NCBI GenBank assembly: GCA_050084985.1
Contig: JBITNC010000001.1
Coordinates: 95,418,001 to 95,482,000 of the forward strand
Reading direction: 5' to 3'
Length of the DNA: 64,000 bases
Source: Nageia nagi
Lineage: Eukaryota; Pinophyta
A program made the translations under genes and the position numbers. Within the stretch, counting starts at the first letter, position 1. Every line of letters starts with the position of its first letter. The notes below the pieces were generated by a model. The model was not told the DNA's origin. It saw nothing but the letters and a program-made list of their open reading frames with translations, and searched no databases. This document shows, in pieces, positions 1 to 12,620 of this stretch.

Positions 1-655
1 TATAAATAATTACTAAATCCTTCTTACTTGGTGTTATCTTTGAGGTTGTTGCTTCTTTCATTTTCTCTTATCTTCGATTCTCCATCATTGACCATGATAA
101 TCACTAAATAAAGATAATCAAATAAAATATTATTAGTATGATAAATAAAAGTGAACATGTAAATTATATTAAATTTTATTTTAAAATTATGGTTAATTTT
201 TATTTATTAAATTGAAATGTAAAACTTTTGATCTTCATATCCTAAGACCCTAAATATTAATAAAAGATTGTAAGGCATGGAAGATTGTAATGCTTATGTT
301 GGAAGATTTTAAGGCAAGGTTATTATTTTGGGTGGTGGTTGTTATTGGTAAGAAGATAGAGGAAGACTCATGTTAGTAAGAAATTTAGTATTTGGTACAT
401 TAATATATATTATAGGTATTTATATTCTAAAATTTAGATTTAAAAGATAGTTTCTTTTACATCTACATGTTGGAAATGTGGTACATGTTTTGATGAAATC
501 TCTTCCTAATTTATGTACTGAGTTGTTTGATTATAACAAATGTAGAACATTGTATAATTTCACAAGATCATTTGAGTTTTGATTTCATGATTTTCATTAT
601 TGTTACTATGTATATTTTTTTTGTTTTAGTTTCCTTGGTAGTTTTATAGGATAAT
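1..655. other. AT-rich sequence without a recognisable gene
   Basis: No reading frame of useful length and no transposon motif is visible. The stretch is A/T-rich and leads directly into the telomere-like block that starts near 660. Confidence 0.5.
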
Positions 656-2790
656 TATACAAAGTCTTAAATGTTTCAAATACCTAACCCTAAAACCCTA
701 ATTGTAACCCTCAAAACCTAACCCCTAACCTTTAAACCCTAATTGTAACCTTCAAAATGTAACTTTTAAACCCTAATGATAACCCTTAACCCATAAACCC
801 TAACCCCTTAGCTTAATGCTTAACCCTAAATGTTATCTTGTTACTATGTTTAAATCCTAAGACACTATATGCTAAATGTTATCTTGTTACTATATTTAAA
901 ACCTAACCCCTTACCTAAACCCAAAAACCCCTTAACCCTTAAACCCCAACACCTAACCCCAAGCCTTAATCCCTAACACTTATAAAATTGAAATTATAAA
1001 TTATAATATATAAAATTAAAATTTTATAAATTAATATTATTTTAAAATTAAAAATTTATTAAATTATAATAAAATTTATATATTATTTCAAACCATAACC
1101 ATAACCCCTAACCTTTAAACCCTAACCCCTAACCCTTAATCCCTAACCTCTAATTGTAACCCCTAACTTAATCCCCTAACCCTTAACACTTACCCCTAAC
1201 TATAACCCTAGTTGTAATAATAACCATAACCATAACCATAGACATAGCCATAGTTGTAACCAAAATTGTAATTGTATCCATAACCATAACCATAACCATA
1301 ATCATAATATTAATCATAAACCCTAACTCCTAATCACAACTCTAATCCTTAACTCTTAATCCTTAATGTTTACCCCTAACCCTAACCATAACCCTAATTG
1401 TAACCCATAAATCATAACCATAACCCAAATTTTATAACCATAACCTTAACCTAACCCCTAAACCCTAAATTATTAATCTTTAACATCAAACCCTAACCAC
1501 CAAATGTAATCTCTAACCCTAATTATAATCCCTAATGCTTAATCCCTAACTAATGATCCTTAACCTTAAACCTACCCTAAACCAACATAAATCTTAATCA
1601 TGATCCATAATGCTTAATTCTTAGCTAACCCTTAACACTAAATCTACCCTAACCCTTAAACCCTAAATATTAACCCTTAACTCCAAACTTAACCCCTAAA
1701 ACCTAAATATTAACCTTTAACCTTACATCCTAACCATAAAACCAAAAATCCTAATCCCTAACCCTAAACACTAACATCAAACCCTAAGACCCAAAATTTA
1801 AACCCTAATACCATAAACACTAAATATTATCTTGTTACTATGTTTCAACCGTAAGACCCTAAATGCTAAATGTTATCTTTCTACTATATTTAAAACCTAA
1901 CCCCTAAACCAAACCTAAAAGCCTAACTATAACCCTTAACCATTAAACTTTAACCCCTAAACCCTAATCCCACACCTTAACCCTAACCAACCTAACCTAA
2001 GCTCTAACCCCTAACCCTAACCCTTAACCTCTATATCATAACCCTAACCAAAACCTAACCTCTTACCTAAAACCCTAACCCCTAATGCTTATACAATTAA
2101 AATTATAATTATAATATATAAAATTAAAAGTAATAAAATTTATATTATTTTAAAATTTAAAATTTATTAAACTATAATAAAATTTATATATTATTTTAAA
2201 ATTAAAAATTTATATTATTTAAAAAATTATAACCCTAAAATTCTATAACCATAACCCCAAACCCTAACCATAACCCCTAACCCAAACCCCTAACTTTTAA
2301 ACCCTATTTATAACCCTTAATTCTTAAAATGCAATCTATAAACCCTAACCTTTAATCCAAACCCAAACCCTTAACCCTTAAATCCTAACCCCTAACCTAA
2401 ACAACTAACCCTTAATGCTTACCCCTAACCATAATCCTATTTGTAACCCCTAAATCGTAACCATAACCCCAAATCCTAACCCTAATATCAAACCCTAAAT
2501 CCTAACCATCACTCTAATGCTTAACCCTAACCTCTAACCCTTAACACTTACCTTTAACCCTAACCATAACCCCCTTAAGCTCACACCCTAACCCATAAAC
2601 CCTAACCATAAAATGCAAAATCCTAATCCCTAACCCTGAACACTAATCCTAAACCCTAAACCCTGAACACTAATCCATATCCCTTAAATTGGAACCTCTA
2701 ACCTTTAAACTTTTATCCCTAAATAATAGCCTAACTCTTAAACTTAGAACCCTAAGACCCATAATTAACCCATAAAACATTAAACACTAA
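656..2790 (+). repeat. Degenerate telomere-like block 1 (CCCTAA / CCCCTAA-type units)
   Basis: The C-rich strand is the + strand throughout. Units are mostly ccctaac, cccctaa, cccttaa and cataac variants, so many runs read like the six-base CCCTAA or seven/eight-base CCCCTAA(C) forms rather than the strict plant CCCTAAA. Spelling varies from unit to unit, and AT-rich inserts (near 980-1090 and 2090-2225) interrupt the array. This is an old interstitial telomeric repeat, not a living chromosome end: it is heavily mutated and flanked on both sides by ordinary sequence. Such blocks are known from gymnosperm chromosomes. Confidence 0.9.
820..2260 (+). repeat. Higher-order (about 1-1.1 kb) duplication inside telomere-like block 1
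   Basis: Two non-telomeric landmarks occur twice in the same order. A segment beginning ctaaatgttatcttgttac is found at about 826-905 and again, mutated, at about 1820-1890 (spacing about 994). An AT-rich core beginning cttata is found at about 979-1090 and again at about 2088-2220 (spacing about 1109). Telomere-like units fill the space between them. The block therefore grew at least partly by duplication of a unit of about 1 kb, not only by short-unit slippage. Confidence 0.75.
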
Positions 2791-4350
2791 CCTCTAATTA
2801 AATTTGAAGTTTAAATTTTGAAGTTTATATTTAAAATTTTAAATTAAATGTTTAAAATTTATATCAAATGTTTAAAATTAAGTTAAAATTTAACTCTAAA
2901 ATTTTTAAATAATTAACAATTGATTTTCGAATTTAAAACTTTAAATAATTAATAATTTATTAAATTAATTAAATATTAATTTTTATTTAACCTTAAAAAT
3001 TATAAAACATAAATTAAAAGAAATATAGTGAGTAGTTAATTATAACTTATAATAAGTAGTTAAAAATTTAAAATTATAAATTTAAAATTAATTAGTGACT
3101 TGTTAATTATAAATAATATAGATGTGGTCATTTTGAAGAAATAAAAAAGACGATACTACTATTGGATTTTTTGGTATATTTTATAAATTTTTTATATAAT
3201 TTTTCAAAAGTGAATGATTTTATGGTTTATAATTGTAAAATTTCCATGATTTCAAGTTAAATTGAAGCCCTAAGTTTAGTTTTTTTTTAAACCCTTAGTG
3301 ATTTATTCTTCAAAATTTGTAAAATTTTAAGATTAAATTGAAACCTTAGTTTGTAAAATTTTTAAAATTGTTTTATTTTTCAAATCCTAGTTTTTTTCAA
3401 ACCCTAAGTTTAATTTTTTTAATTTTAATGAAAATGAAAATCTAGGGTTTATGATTTTCCTTCTAGAATAAGGTTTAAGGTTTTCCTTTTGTATATTTTA
3501 ATTTTGGAATAAAAATTTCTAATTATGAGGAAAAAAAATCATTTCTAAATATTTAATGCAAATTTCAATTTCAAGATTAAAATTTGAATATAGAGTGCTT
3601 ACTTCCAAATCTGACTGTGAATATATCAAAAATCAGATAGATTTTGTAAAATCTAATTAGTGTGTCTTTCTTCCCTTTATAAAATTGTTTGTCTTTATCT
3701 CTTCCCTTTGAATAAATGAAAATGATAATTTATACGATATGTGGAGCATGCCTCTTTTGTTTTATCCCTTTCCTTTTATTTTTTTCCATTTCTATGTTTG
3801 GTTTGGTGTATTACTTGACATATTAAATGCGTTAAATGATGCATTAATCCATTAGTCAATCAATGTCAACTCTTAGCAAGCCATGAACTACTCATTTGAT
3901 GGTATTCCTTATGTCCCAATGTATTCAATGATACTTTTAATCACCAAGTCAATACTTAGGCCTGAGAAGCCTTTTATCCACCATATTGATCCTAGAGTCT
4001 ATTTTGTTTAGATAAGGGTTAGATTATTGACAGTGGAGGCAAAGTTGTAATGACCACTTCCAATATACTTTTATGTGACACATTGTTAAGATATGGTAAA
4101 CCCAACTTATAGTTTTACTAGCCTATATTATTTAACACCTTCCTAGAATACATTTCTAGGAAAATTAAAAAATTTAAAATTTTTCTTCACAACATAGCTC
4201 CATTAATAAGATTTAATTAATTTATGAAATTATAAAAAATATAACCATATCATATTGCATGATAAAGTAATTAGGCATATAAGTTTCTTGATACACATTT
4301 GTAAAGTTGTAAAAATAACAACCACATCACATTATATTTTTTAATTTAAC
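2791..4350. other. AT-rich spacer between the two telomere-like blocks
   Basis: Low-complexity A/T sequence with scattered single telomere-like words (for example near 3270-3430, where a paragraph of about 100 bp rich in aaaccctaagttt words is repeated imperfectly). No coding similarity is seen on either strand. Confidence 0.5.
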
Positions 4351-6615
4351 ATTTTTTACCTAAATCCTAAACCCTAAACCCTAAATCTGACTACACCTTA
4401 AACCTTAAACCTTAAATCCTAAATCATAAACCCTAACCCTAAAAACCTAAACCCTAAACCCTATATCCCAAAACCTAAATCTTAAACCCTATATCACATA
4501 CCTTATATTCTAAACCCTAAACCTTAAATTTTAAATTGTAAATCCTAAACTTTAATCCTAAATCCTATACCCTAAATCTTAAACCCTAAATCCTAGATAT
4601 TATATCCTTAACCCTAAATTCTAAATTATAAATCCTAACACAAAACCTTTAACCTTAAATATTAAAGCTTAAACCTTTAACCTTATACCTTAAATTCTAA
4701 ACCCTAAATCCTAATCTATACCTTATATCCTAAACCCTAAACCTTAAATCTTAAATCTTAAATTATATGTACCCTAAATCTTTAACCCTTAACATTAAAT
4801 CTAAAACCCTAAACCCTATATCTAAACCTTAAACCTTATACCTTATACCCTATACCTAAAAATTTAAATCTTTAATGTTAAATATTAAACCCTAAACCCT
4901 ATACCTTAAATCTTAAATCTCAAATTTTGAATCCTATACCTTATATCATAAACCCCTAAACCATAATTCCTAAACCCTAAATTCTAAATTTTAAATCATA
5001 AACCCTTACCTCAAAACCATCAACCTTTAACACTAAATATTAAATTCTAAACCTTAAACCCTAAACATTAATCCCAAAATCCTAAACCTTTAACCTTAAA
5101 TAGTAAGTCCTAAATTTTAAACCCTATACTCTACACCCAAAATCTTATACCTTATATCCTAAACCCTAAACTCTAAATTCTAAATCATATACTCTAACCT
5201 TAAAATACTAAATCTTTAATCCTAAATATTAAATTCAAAACTTTAATCTAAACCTTAAACATTAAATCCTAAATATTAAACCCCATATCTTAAATCTTAA
5301 ATCACAACCCTTTAATACTATACCTTATATCTTAAACCCTAAACCATAAATCCTAAACCCTAAATCGTAAACTCTTACCTCAAAATCCTAAACTTTTAAC
5401 TCTAAATATTAAATCCTAAACCCTAAATCCAAAATTTATAAACCCTAACCTCAAAACCCCAAACCTTTAACCCTAAATATTAAGTCCTAAACTTTAAACC
5501 CTATATTCTAAATCTTAAATCTTAAATCTTAAACCCTAAATCCTATACCTTATATCCTAAACTCTAAAATTTAAAACATATATCCTAAGTCATATACCCT
5601 AAACACTAAAGCCTAAATCTTAAATTATATACCCTAACCTTAAAACCCTAAATCTTTAACCTTAAATATTAAACCTTAAACCCTAAAGTGTATACTCAAA
5701 ATCTTAAACCTTTAATCTTAAATATTAAACCTTAAACCCTAAATCCTTAATCTAAATCTTAAATCCTAAATCCTATACCTTATATCCTAAACCATAAACT
5801 CTAAACTTTATACCATAAACTGTAAACCCTAAATCATAAACATTAATCCTGAAATATTAATTCTTTGACTCTAAATACTAAACCCTAATCCCTAAATCCT
5901 AAACCTTAACCCAAAAAATCTAAACCTTTAACTATAAACTCTAAATAATAACTTCTATACCCTAAATCATATCCCTTATATCTTAAAACCTAAATATTAA
6001 ATCCTAAACCTAACTATACCCTAAACCCTATACCCTAAAATGTAAACCCTAAACTCTAAATCATATACCTTATATCCTAAATCCTAAACCTAAACATTAA
6101 ACCCTAAACTCTAAATAGTTAACCCTAAACTTTAAACCCTAAATGTGACTATACTATAAACCCTAAATCCTCTACCATAAACCTTAAACTTTAAAACCTA
6201 AACCCTAAATTATAAATCCTATACCTTATATCCTAAACCCTAAATCATATACCCTACACCTTTTTAAACCCTAAGCCCTAAACCCTAAATCCTAAAAATT
6301 AAAATCCTAGTCCCAAAACCCTAAACCTTTAACTTTAAACATTAAACCCTAAATCTTAAACTCTAAACCCTAAACCCTAATCTCAAAATCCTAAATCCTA
6401 AATTGTAAACCCTAACCCCCAAATCCTAATCCTTTAACCCTAAACATTAAACACTAAATGTTTAATCTTAAATATTAAACCTTAAACCATAAACCTTATA
6501 CCCTAAATGCTAAATTATAGATCCTAAATCCTATACCTTATATCCTATATCCTATACCCTATATCTTGTACCTAAATCCTAAATTGTAAATCTTATACCC
6601 TAAACCTTTAACCCT
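4351..6615 (+). repeat. Degenerate telomere-like block 2 (CCCTAAA-type units)
   Basis: This array is dominated by aaaccct, aaatcct and aaacctt heptamers, that is the Arabidopsis-type CCCTAAA unit and its one-base variants, mixed with tatacct/tatatcct variants. The C-rich strand is again +. The unit spelling differs clearly from block 1, so the two blocks probably had separate histories. Near-perfect runs of more than three units are rare, which indicates great age. Confidence 0.92.
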
Positions 6616-6689
6616 TAACCATTATCTTTGATTTTATTACTTAATGTTTAAGAAAGTAAGTGAATTCATTATCGACATCATCATTGGCT

Positions 6690-8270
6690 TGGTGATAAAA
6701 ATATAGAGGGTTATAAGGATTGATGTCTCATTTGACGATGATGCTATAACACCATTAATTCTTGAGAGGAGGAAAAATATTCTATCATCACATGATGAAG
6801 ACCATACAACATCATACATTCATCCTAGGAGAATAGATATATCATCAGATGAAAATGAGGTATATATCATGAATTCATAGTCAAATTTTATTATATAAAA
6901 TAAAATTTAAGATCAATTAAATTATCACTTTGTAAATATTATGTTTAATATTTAACTAGTTAATATTATGGATAATGTTATAGTATTGTTTTTCATCTTC
7001 ATCTTTAGAGGATGGTGATAATTGTGAGGTAATTAATTAGCATGCATGACTATTTAATTTGATTTTTTAATTCTCTATGAATAATTATCTTATCTATATT
7101 TATGTTTATATTAGGCTTAATGAAAATTCTTATTAACTAGAATAAAATATTCAATTAGAAAAGATAAAGTAGCCATAAAGTTATACCTAGCAGGATGTGC
7201 ATTTTTAAGAACTAAACTAATGGATGATAATGTGATAGAAGGATTTAGTGATGCTATCACTCTTTAATATAGGGAATTTATTATATGCGGTTGTTCAAGA
7301 TGTAAGGGTTCGAAAAAGAATCAAATAAAATATGTAAAAATACATTATTATGATTTTGATGACCTACCAAATAAAGAGGGAACATTACCTTCAATGGTTA
7401 AGAAAGATCCCATTGGTCCAGTTGAACCTACTAGATTTCTTAAAAAGAGAATGTTTCATTTAAAATATTGGAATATGTAGACTCATCAGATAAATATAGA
7501 GAAAAATTATGTATAAGAATAATAAATTAAGGATGACTTCATCGATTATTATCAAATATTGAGATAATCAAGCTACCATATGAGAGTGTTGGTAATTTGC
7601 ATTTAGAACCTAATTATGTACATTTATATAAGTCTACCTATGATTGCAAGGCACATGGTTTATGGCCAATCGAGAATTTTTTTTAAAAAGATTATGAATA
7701 ATTCCCTTATTGTGGTCAATCATACATGATCAAACCTTCCAATATACCAAATGTAAGCATGGGTTTGTTTATATTATCAAATGTGTGAGTTCATCCATAT
7801 AGCAAAAAAGAATCATTGATGCCATTTTGTGGGTTAATTTATAATATAATATATCAGAGGATATTAGCATAATATATGTTCAATATGGCTAAATATGGTA
7901 TGCATGGAAATGCAACATAAAAAAAGGATTTAGAATATTTATACATTGATGATAAAAAAATGATACATGGAAATATTGTAGGATAAATAAATAGCTCCAA
8001 AGGCATCAATATTCTAGCAAATTATATTTTTATAGAATATACAAATGATATATGAATTTATGCTTGGAAAAATGAGAAGTTTTGTAGGTATGGATCCTAT
8101 TGTAATTCTTATCGTTGGTGATGAGATCTTAGTGCACTACAATATTAATAAATTTACTTCAACATGTAAGAGATGTATAGATTCAAGAGATCCAAATGTA
8201 TTTATTAAACTAGGAAGAAATCATCAAGAAAATGGAAATTATAGTAGAAATTTAATAATGTTATAGTAGG
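6690..8270 (+). pseudogene. Unrecognised coding-like remnants upstream of the CACTA transposase
   Basis: Three stretches read as protein for 40-75 codons. The first is at about 6702-6860 and is acidic. The second is at about 7150-7480, with a C-x-C-x2-C cluster, a D/E-rich stretch and a basic end. The third is at 8045-8266 (73 codons, containing a CKRC pair and an NVFIKLG segment). I do not recognise the family. The second could be a decayed transposase-associated zinc-binding domain, which in TNP2-type CACTA elements lies just upstream of the catalytic region, but its spacing is not good enough to call. Their position directly before the transposase suggests they belong to the same element or to one beneath it. 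Confidence 0.3.
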
Positions 8271-8879
8271 CATGCAATTATGACTCTCTATGTTACTTGC
8301 TAGTTTGTTGGAGAACCTCAAGGGATGTTGCTTATTGAAGAATCTAACTATTGGATTTGTTTCTAAATTTTCACTTAAACTCATGTTACTTATTATTATT
8401 TTAGAATGATGCTACTTGTTAAATTTTTATTTAAACTCATGTACTTGTTAAAGTTATTAATAAATAATTGTTCGATATTGCAAATAATGATGTAATGGAA
8501 ATGCATCAATTTTCCCTCAGCATTATAATATATGAATATAAATACAATTTTTTGATGTATTGTGATAGTAATGATTTATAATACACTTATACAAATTGTT
8601 TATATATTAAATCAAAATACTATATTTTTTAATTATATTAATTATTTAATTTTATAGGCACATCATACTACAAAAATACATAATACTAGTCAAATACAAT
8701 ATCTTATATGACAATCCTACATTGAAAAAATATTCATTGGAAAAAATGAAGCAAATAAAAAAATGTATTAAGGATGCATATGTAGAATTCATGATAAACC
8801 CAAATGTAATGACTCTTGTTCATGTAGTCATGAATTCAAATAGTGACAATAATGAAAAATAATATACTTCTCATGATCA

Positions 8880-10910
8880 ATAACAAAGTGTAATACATGA
8901 TTTATTTCAATCAATCTATATAGATGAAAATGATGATGTAGATATGAATGATAATTCTCATATACATGATGATGTAAGAGAAGATGATTTTAAAAATAAG
9001 AACCTTTTTAATGCTACTAAAATACCTTTATATGAAGGAGCATGTATTTCCATGTTGGAAGCAATCCTACTTATTGTGAATATAAAAGCCAAAAATGGAT
9101 GGTCAAATACAAGTGCCAATGATCTTCTAAGGCATGCATTTTTTTAATTTATTAATTTCTATAAATTTATAGGATTTTTTATTATTTATTATTTACATAA
9201 TAATTTTTTTTTGTTTGTATTATAGGTCACTAAATGAAAAGTTACTTCTAAGTGATAATGTCATCCCTTATTCATTTAGAAAGCATGAAATATTTTTAAT
9301 ATATAAGGGTATCATGTGTTTCATACCATGATTATAATAATGATTACATATTATATAGAAGACCATCTGAAAAATTGAGTATATGTTCAAAGTGTGATGC
9401 AAATACATATCATTTAGGAACTACAATGAATAAGGTTCCTCAAAATGTTCTTCACCATCTTTAACTTATTGATAGATTCATTAGAATGTATGAGTTACTT
9501 GCATAGTATATGGATTAATATGCAAAAAATATAAGTGAAGATGGTGTATTACGCATTCTTAAAGATTCTAGAGTAATGAAACCTATATAAAATATGTGGT
9601 CCAATAAATTTCAAGATAAACCTAGGAGTGTAAGGTTGCGTTTAGCAATTGATGGTGTTAATCCACATTATATACAATATTATAATTATTTATTATGGCC
9701 TATTGTTATAATAAATTATAACATACCTCCATGGATGTCCCTAAAAAAAGAATATTTGATGTTAACTCTCTTAGTTTTTGGACCACATTAGATGGAAAAT
9801 ATGGATATCTACCTTGAACCACTAATCGATGAATTGATACAATTTTATAATAGAATTTAGAATGTGATTGATATAAGTAGACCTATCCAATAGAGGTCAT
9901 TCATATTACATAGCATAATATGTTGGACTATACATGATTATCCAGATTACAATATTTATTCAAGTATATATATATAATATTTAACTACATTTGCATGTAT
10001 AATAAAATAATATATTGTAAATATTTGATTTTATTTTACTAGATGATAATGTATTCTCTAGTAAAAATGTATTACAGGAATTTGTATAAAAGGTTATCAT
10101 GATTATCCATGGTGTGCACAAAATCTCAACAAGATATTGAAAACACTTGCAAAAGATAGAATACCTTGGCCATGGAAAATATTTTCCATTAGACCATGAG
10201 TTTTAGAATATGAAATCATAGTTTAATGGTGAGACTAATCACACCCTAACTTCCAATTATGTATCTGCTATTGAGTGGATAGAAAAGTATCAAGAAAGTG
10301 AAGAAAAATGTTGGAAAAAAGCCTTTGATGAAGGTATTGTTGAAGACCTAGAGGATGTTATTGTTCACAAAGATGAATTACTTGAAGGTGAAATTTAACA
10401 AAATATTATATCAATATGTTTATTTATTTAAAAAAAATACATATTTGTAATATATCAATTTCATTATTTTATCAATTAAATGATTAATTTTACACATGTT
10501 TCTAGTTATGAACTAACTATCTATATTTTTTAAATTGGAATATTGGAATAACTTACACATTGTAAAGAATGTTGAATGTTTTTTATGTCAGTATACAACA
10601 AGTAAATAATCAAATAGTGGTCAATCAAATATGACTTAAAGGTCACCAAAAATAAAGCATGACCCTTTGGGTGACTAAAAATTTAGATGGAATAACAAAT
10701 TTAGCTACTTTAGCCTCATGGATTATGACCAAAAATGAAGTGAAAATTCTACACAATCTTGTTAAAACCATTAAAATACCAATGGCATATGCATAATCTC
10801 TAAGAAAGGAATTCACTATTGATGGAAAAATTACAGATTAAAGTCTCATGATTATCACAACTTGTTGAAGGTATTCTCATATTATATGTATATCAAAATC
10901 CTTATATATA
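8880..10910 (+). pseudogene. TNP2-type CACTA transposase (Transposase_21), broken
   Basis: A transposase catalysing cut-and-paste movement of the CACTA element in the nucleus. Visible in order: an acidic lead-in; IPLYEGA...NIKAKNGWSN (8.94-9.15 kb), the usual 'LYPGC...LNLKAKYGWS' block; an apparent intron ending at a TAG near 9226; DYILYRRPSEKLSICSKC (about 9336), the usual 'CPNDCILYR...CPKC' block; DGVLRILKDS; VRLRLAIDGVNPHY and the following WP-V---YNIPPWM-LK--YLMLTLLV block in the open frame 9594-9791, among the best conserved in the family; then MDIYLEPLIDEL after a stop, LGHGKYFPLDH (about 10170) and FNGET. Two or more frameshifts and over ten stops make it non-functional. The family match is certain from this series of ordered blocks. 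Confidence 0.92.
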
Positions 10911-11169
10911 TTTGTATTAATATATATTGTATTCATCTATATTTTTATTAATATATATTTTTTACGAATTATTTTTCCACTTGCAATTCATGGATGTGTG
11001 ATTTTACCTTTTGATCTAAGATATGTAATTGGTTGACCATCATTATTTCTAAGGTATTTCATGTTATTTACAGTACTTCTCAATGAGAAAATATAGTGTG
11101 TTTATTATTATTTTTTAATTTTTTATACATTTTGACATTTGATGATATTAATTATATTTTTATAAATAA

Positions 11170-11990
11170 GTGGTTAACTTCAAATGAAATACATGTGGAA
11201 TGAAATCCTTATATGGTGCAAAGAAATTGTTGAAATTATTTATAAATTTGAAAAAGAAATACTTGCTACTTTTATGGACACACAAGTGCACCTATTTATC
11301 CACCTAGTTGATGATATTGAAATAACATGTGTTATAAGTATTAGATGCATATTTTATTGGAGAAATTTTTTAAAGTAATAAAATGATTTGTTAGATAAAA
11401 ATCAAGACCAAAAGTATCTATATGTGATACTTACATTGTATAAAACTCTTTTTTATGAAATTGAGTTCTATCTCAAATTCATGATCACCCAATGATATGG
11501 TTTCAAGTATACATAAACATAGATAAATTAGAAGGGGAGGTTTGAGAAATAACTAAAACCATATTCTCTTTATAAAGGTACTAACTAAATTTTAGATAAT
11601 AGTAATTTATATAAGTAATATTTACTTACAATTTTGATTTAATCTAATCAATAGTTACCAACAAGTACATTTTATGTCATCAATAAATTACAGATCATGA
11701 TATATATGAATCTGTAAATCATTTTGTCATGATGAATATGGAATGTTGTTAATAATATTGAATTGTATGATAATAAAAGAAGTTCTATTCCAACATAATG
11801 TACCTTTTTTCATAGTGAAAATTCAAGGGGTACACATCTACTTGCACATCTAAGAGATGAAAATTGGTTAAAACAATGTCCAAGATCATGGATAAAATAA
11901 ACAATTGAAAAGAAATTATCTAAAGTTGTCAAAAGAAAACACCTATGAAGATGTTTTAAATATAGCTTACAAATGCAATTTTGAGGTAAT
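11170..11990 (+). pseudogene. DUF4218 module of the CACTA transposase, broken
   Basis: The open frame 11184-11378 carries CKEIVEIIYKFEKE, then TFMDTQVHLFIHLVDDIE and CVISIRCIFYWRNFLK. This is the DUF4218 pattern in which a short helix, then 'FMDTQVHLxxHLVDEIE', then a 'GPVxxRWMxxxERFMKxLK' segment follow one another. The sequence goes on in other frames (FVRQK-like, then H-L-A-H-L-R at about 11835) to about 11.99 kb. In intact elements this region lies directly after the TNP2 catalytic domain, as here. Its biochemical role is not established; it is a reliable marker of the element family. Confidence 0.85.
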
Positions 11991-12179
11991 TATTCATTTA
12001 TTCATATGCATCTAAGTTTAAATTTTTTATAATATAGTTGTAGTTAATATAAATATAATGATTGCACTAATAACATTTACATGGAAGTGAGTGATAGAAG
12101 TGTGTGTAAGAATTATCTTTCCCTCCTATGTGGGCATATGGTAAATAATTTATAATTGAAAAGAAAGATAAGAATAAAA

Positions 12180-12600
12180 TGATATTTGACTATGAAGTGA
12201 TGGTTGATTTTGATCAAGCAATTCTGCAAGTACAAAAGATACAAACTTGATAGAAGGAAAAATACAATATGTTAGAAAAATTCAAGAAATATTACGATTA
12301 AATTTTAGATCATTCAAGTGTGTAGTATTTAAATATATATAGTTCAAAAGAATTTTAAATAGAATAATAATTTTGCATGATATTCTTGGTGGTTATTATC
12401 AATTGAATCCACACCAATATTTACCTTAAGAAAAAAGGCCTTATATTTTACCATAACATTGTAGTCAAATATTTTTCTATCCAGATGTATTAGATGAAAA
12501 TATGTGGTTTGTAATTGATTATGGTCCTAGAGGGAAACATGTTAAACATGTTTTTTATGAAGACAATAATGATAATTAAAATATTACATTTGATGAATTA
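12180..12600 (+). pseudogene. DUF4216-like C-terminal module of the CACTA transposase, broken
   Basis: A frame reading GKIQYVRKIQEILRLNFRSF followed by KCVVFK (about 12258-12335), then PYILP and FFYPDVLDENMWFVIDYGPR (about 12430-12530), matches the DUF4216 pattern 'GxIxEIxxLxYRSFKxVVFKxxWF ... DPFVLAxQxxQVFYxxDPxxxxWxVV'. It closes the module series expected for a TNP2-group CACTA element. The frame after 12530 is acidic and ends at about 12580. Decay is similar to the upstream modules, so it belongs to the same insertion. Confidence 0.75.
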
Positions 12601-12620
12601 AGCATTATATCTTTTAATTG

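Larger units (their letters stand above)
8880..12620 (+). mobile_element. Decayed CACTA (En/Spm-type) DNA transposon, coding part
   Basis: Three protein modules follow each other on the + strand in the order found in plant CACTA elements of the TNP2 group: the TNP2 transposase (8.88-10.9 kb), DUF4218 (11.17-11.99 kb) and DUF4216-like sequence (12.18-12.60 kb). Stops and frameshifts are frequent. I could not fix the terminal inverted repeats: a catactacaaaaa word at about 8669 resembles a degenerate CACTACAAAAA end but lies in the wrong place for a full element, so the ends are left open. Confidence 0.85.

Noticed and set aside
656-6615. True chromosome end
   Set aside because: The arrays are degenerate, interrupted and flanked by ordinary sequence on both sides; a living telomere would be near-perfect and terminal.
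8660-8682. catcatactacaaaaa as the CACTA terminal inverted repeat
   Set aside because: It lies only about 200 bp before the transposase coding start, no inverted partner was found downstream, and the coding-like part before it would be left outside the element.
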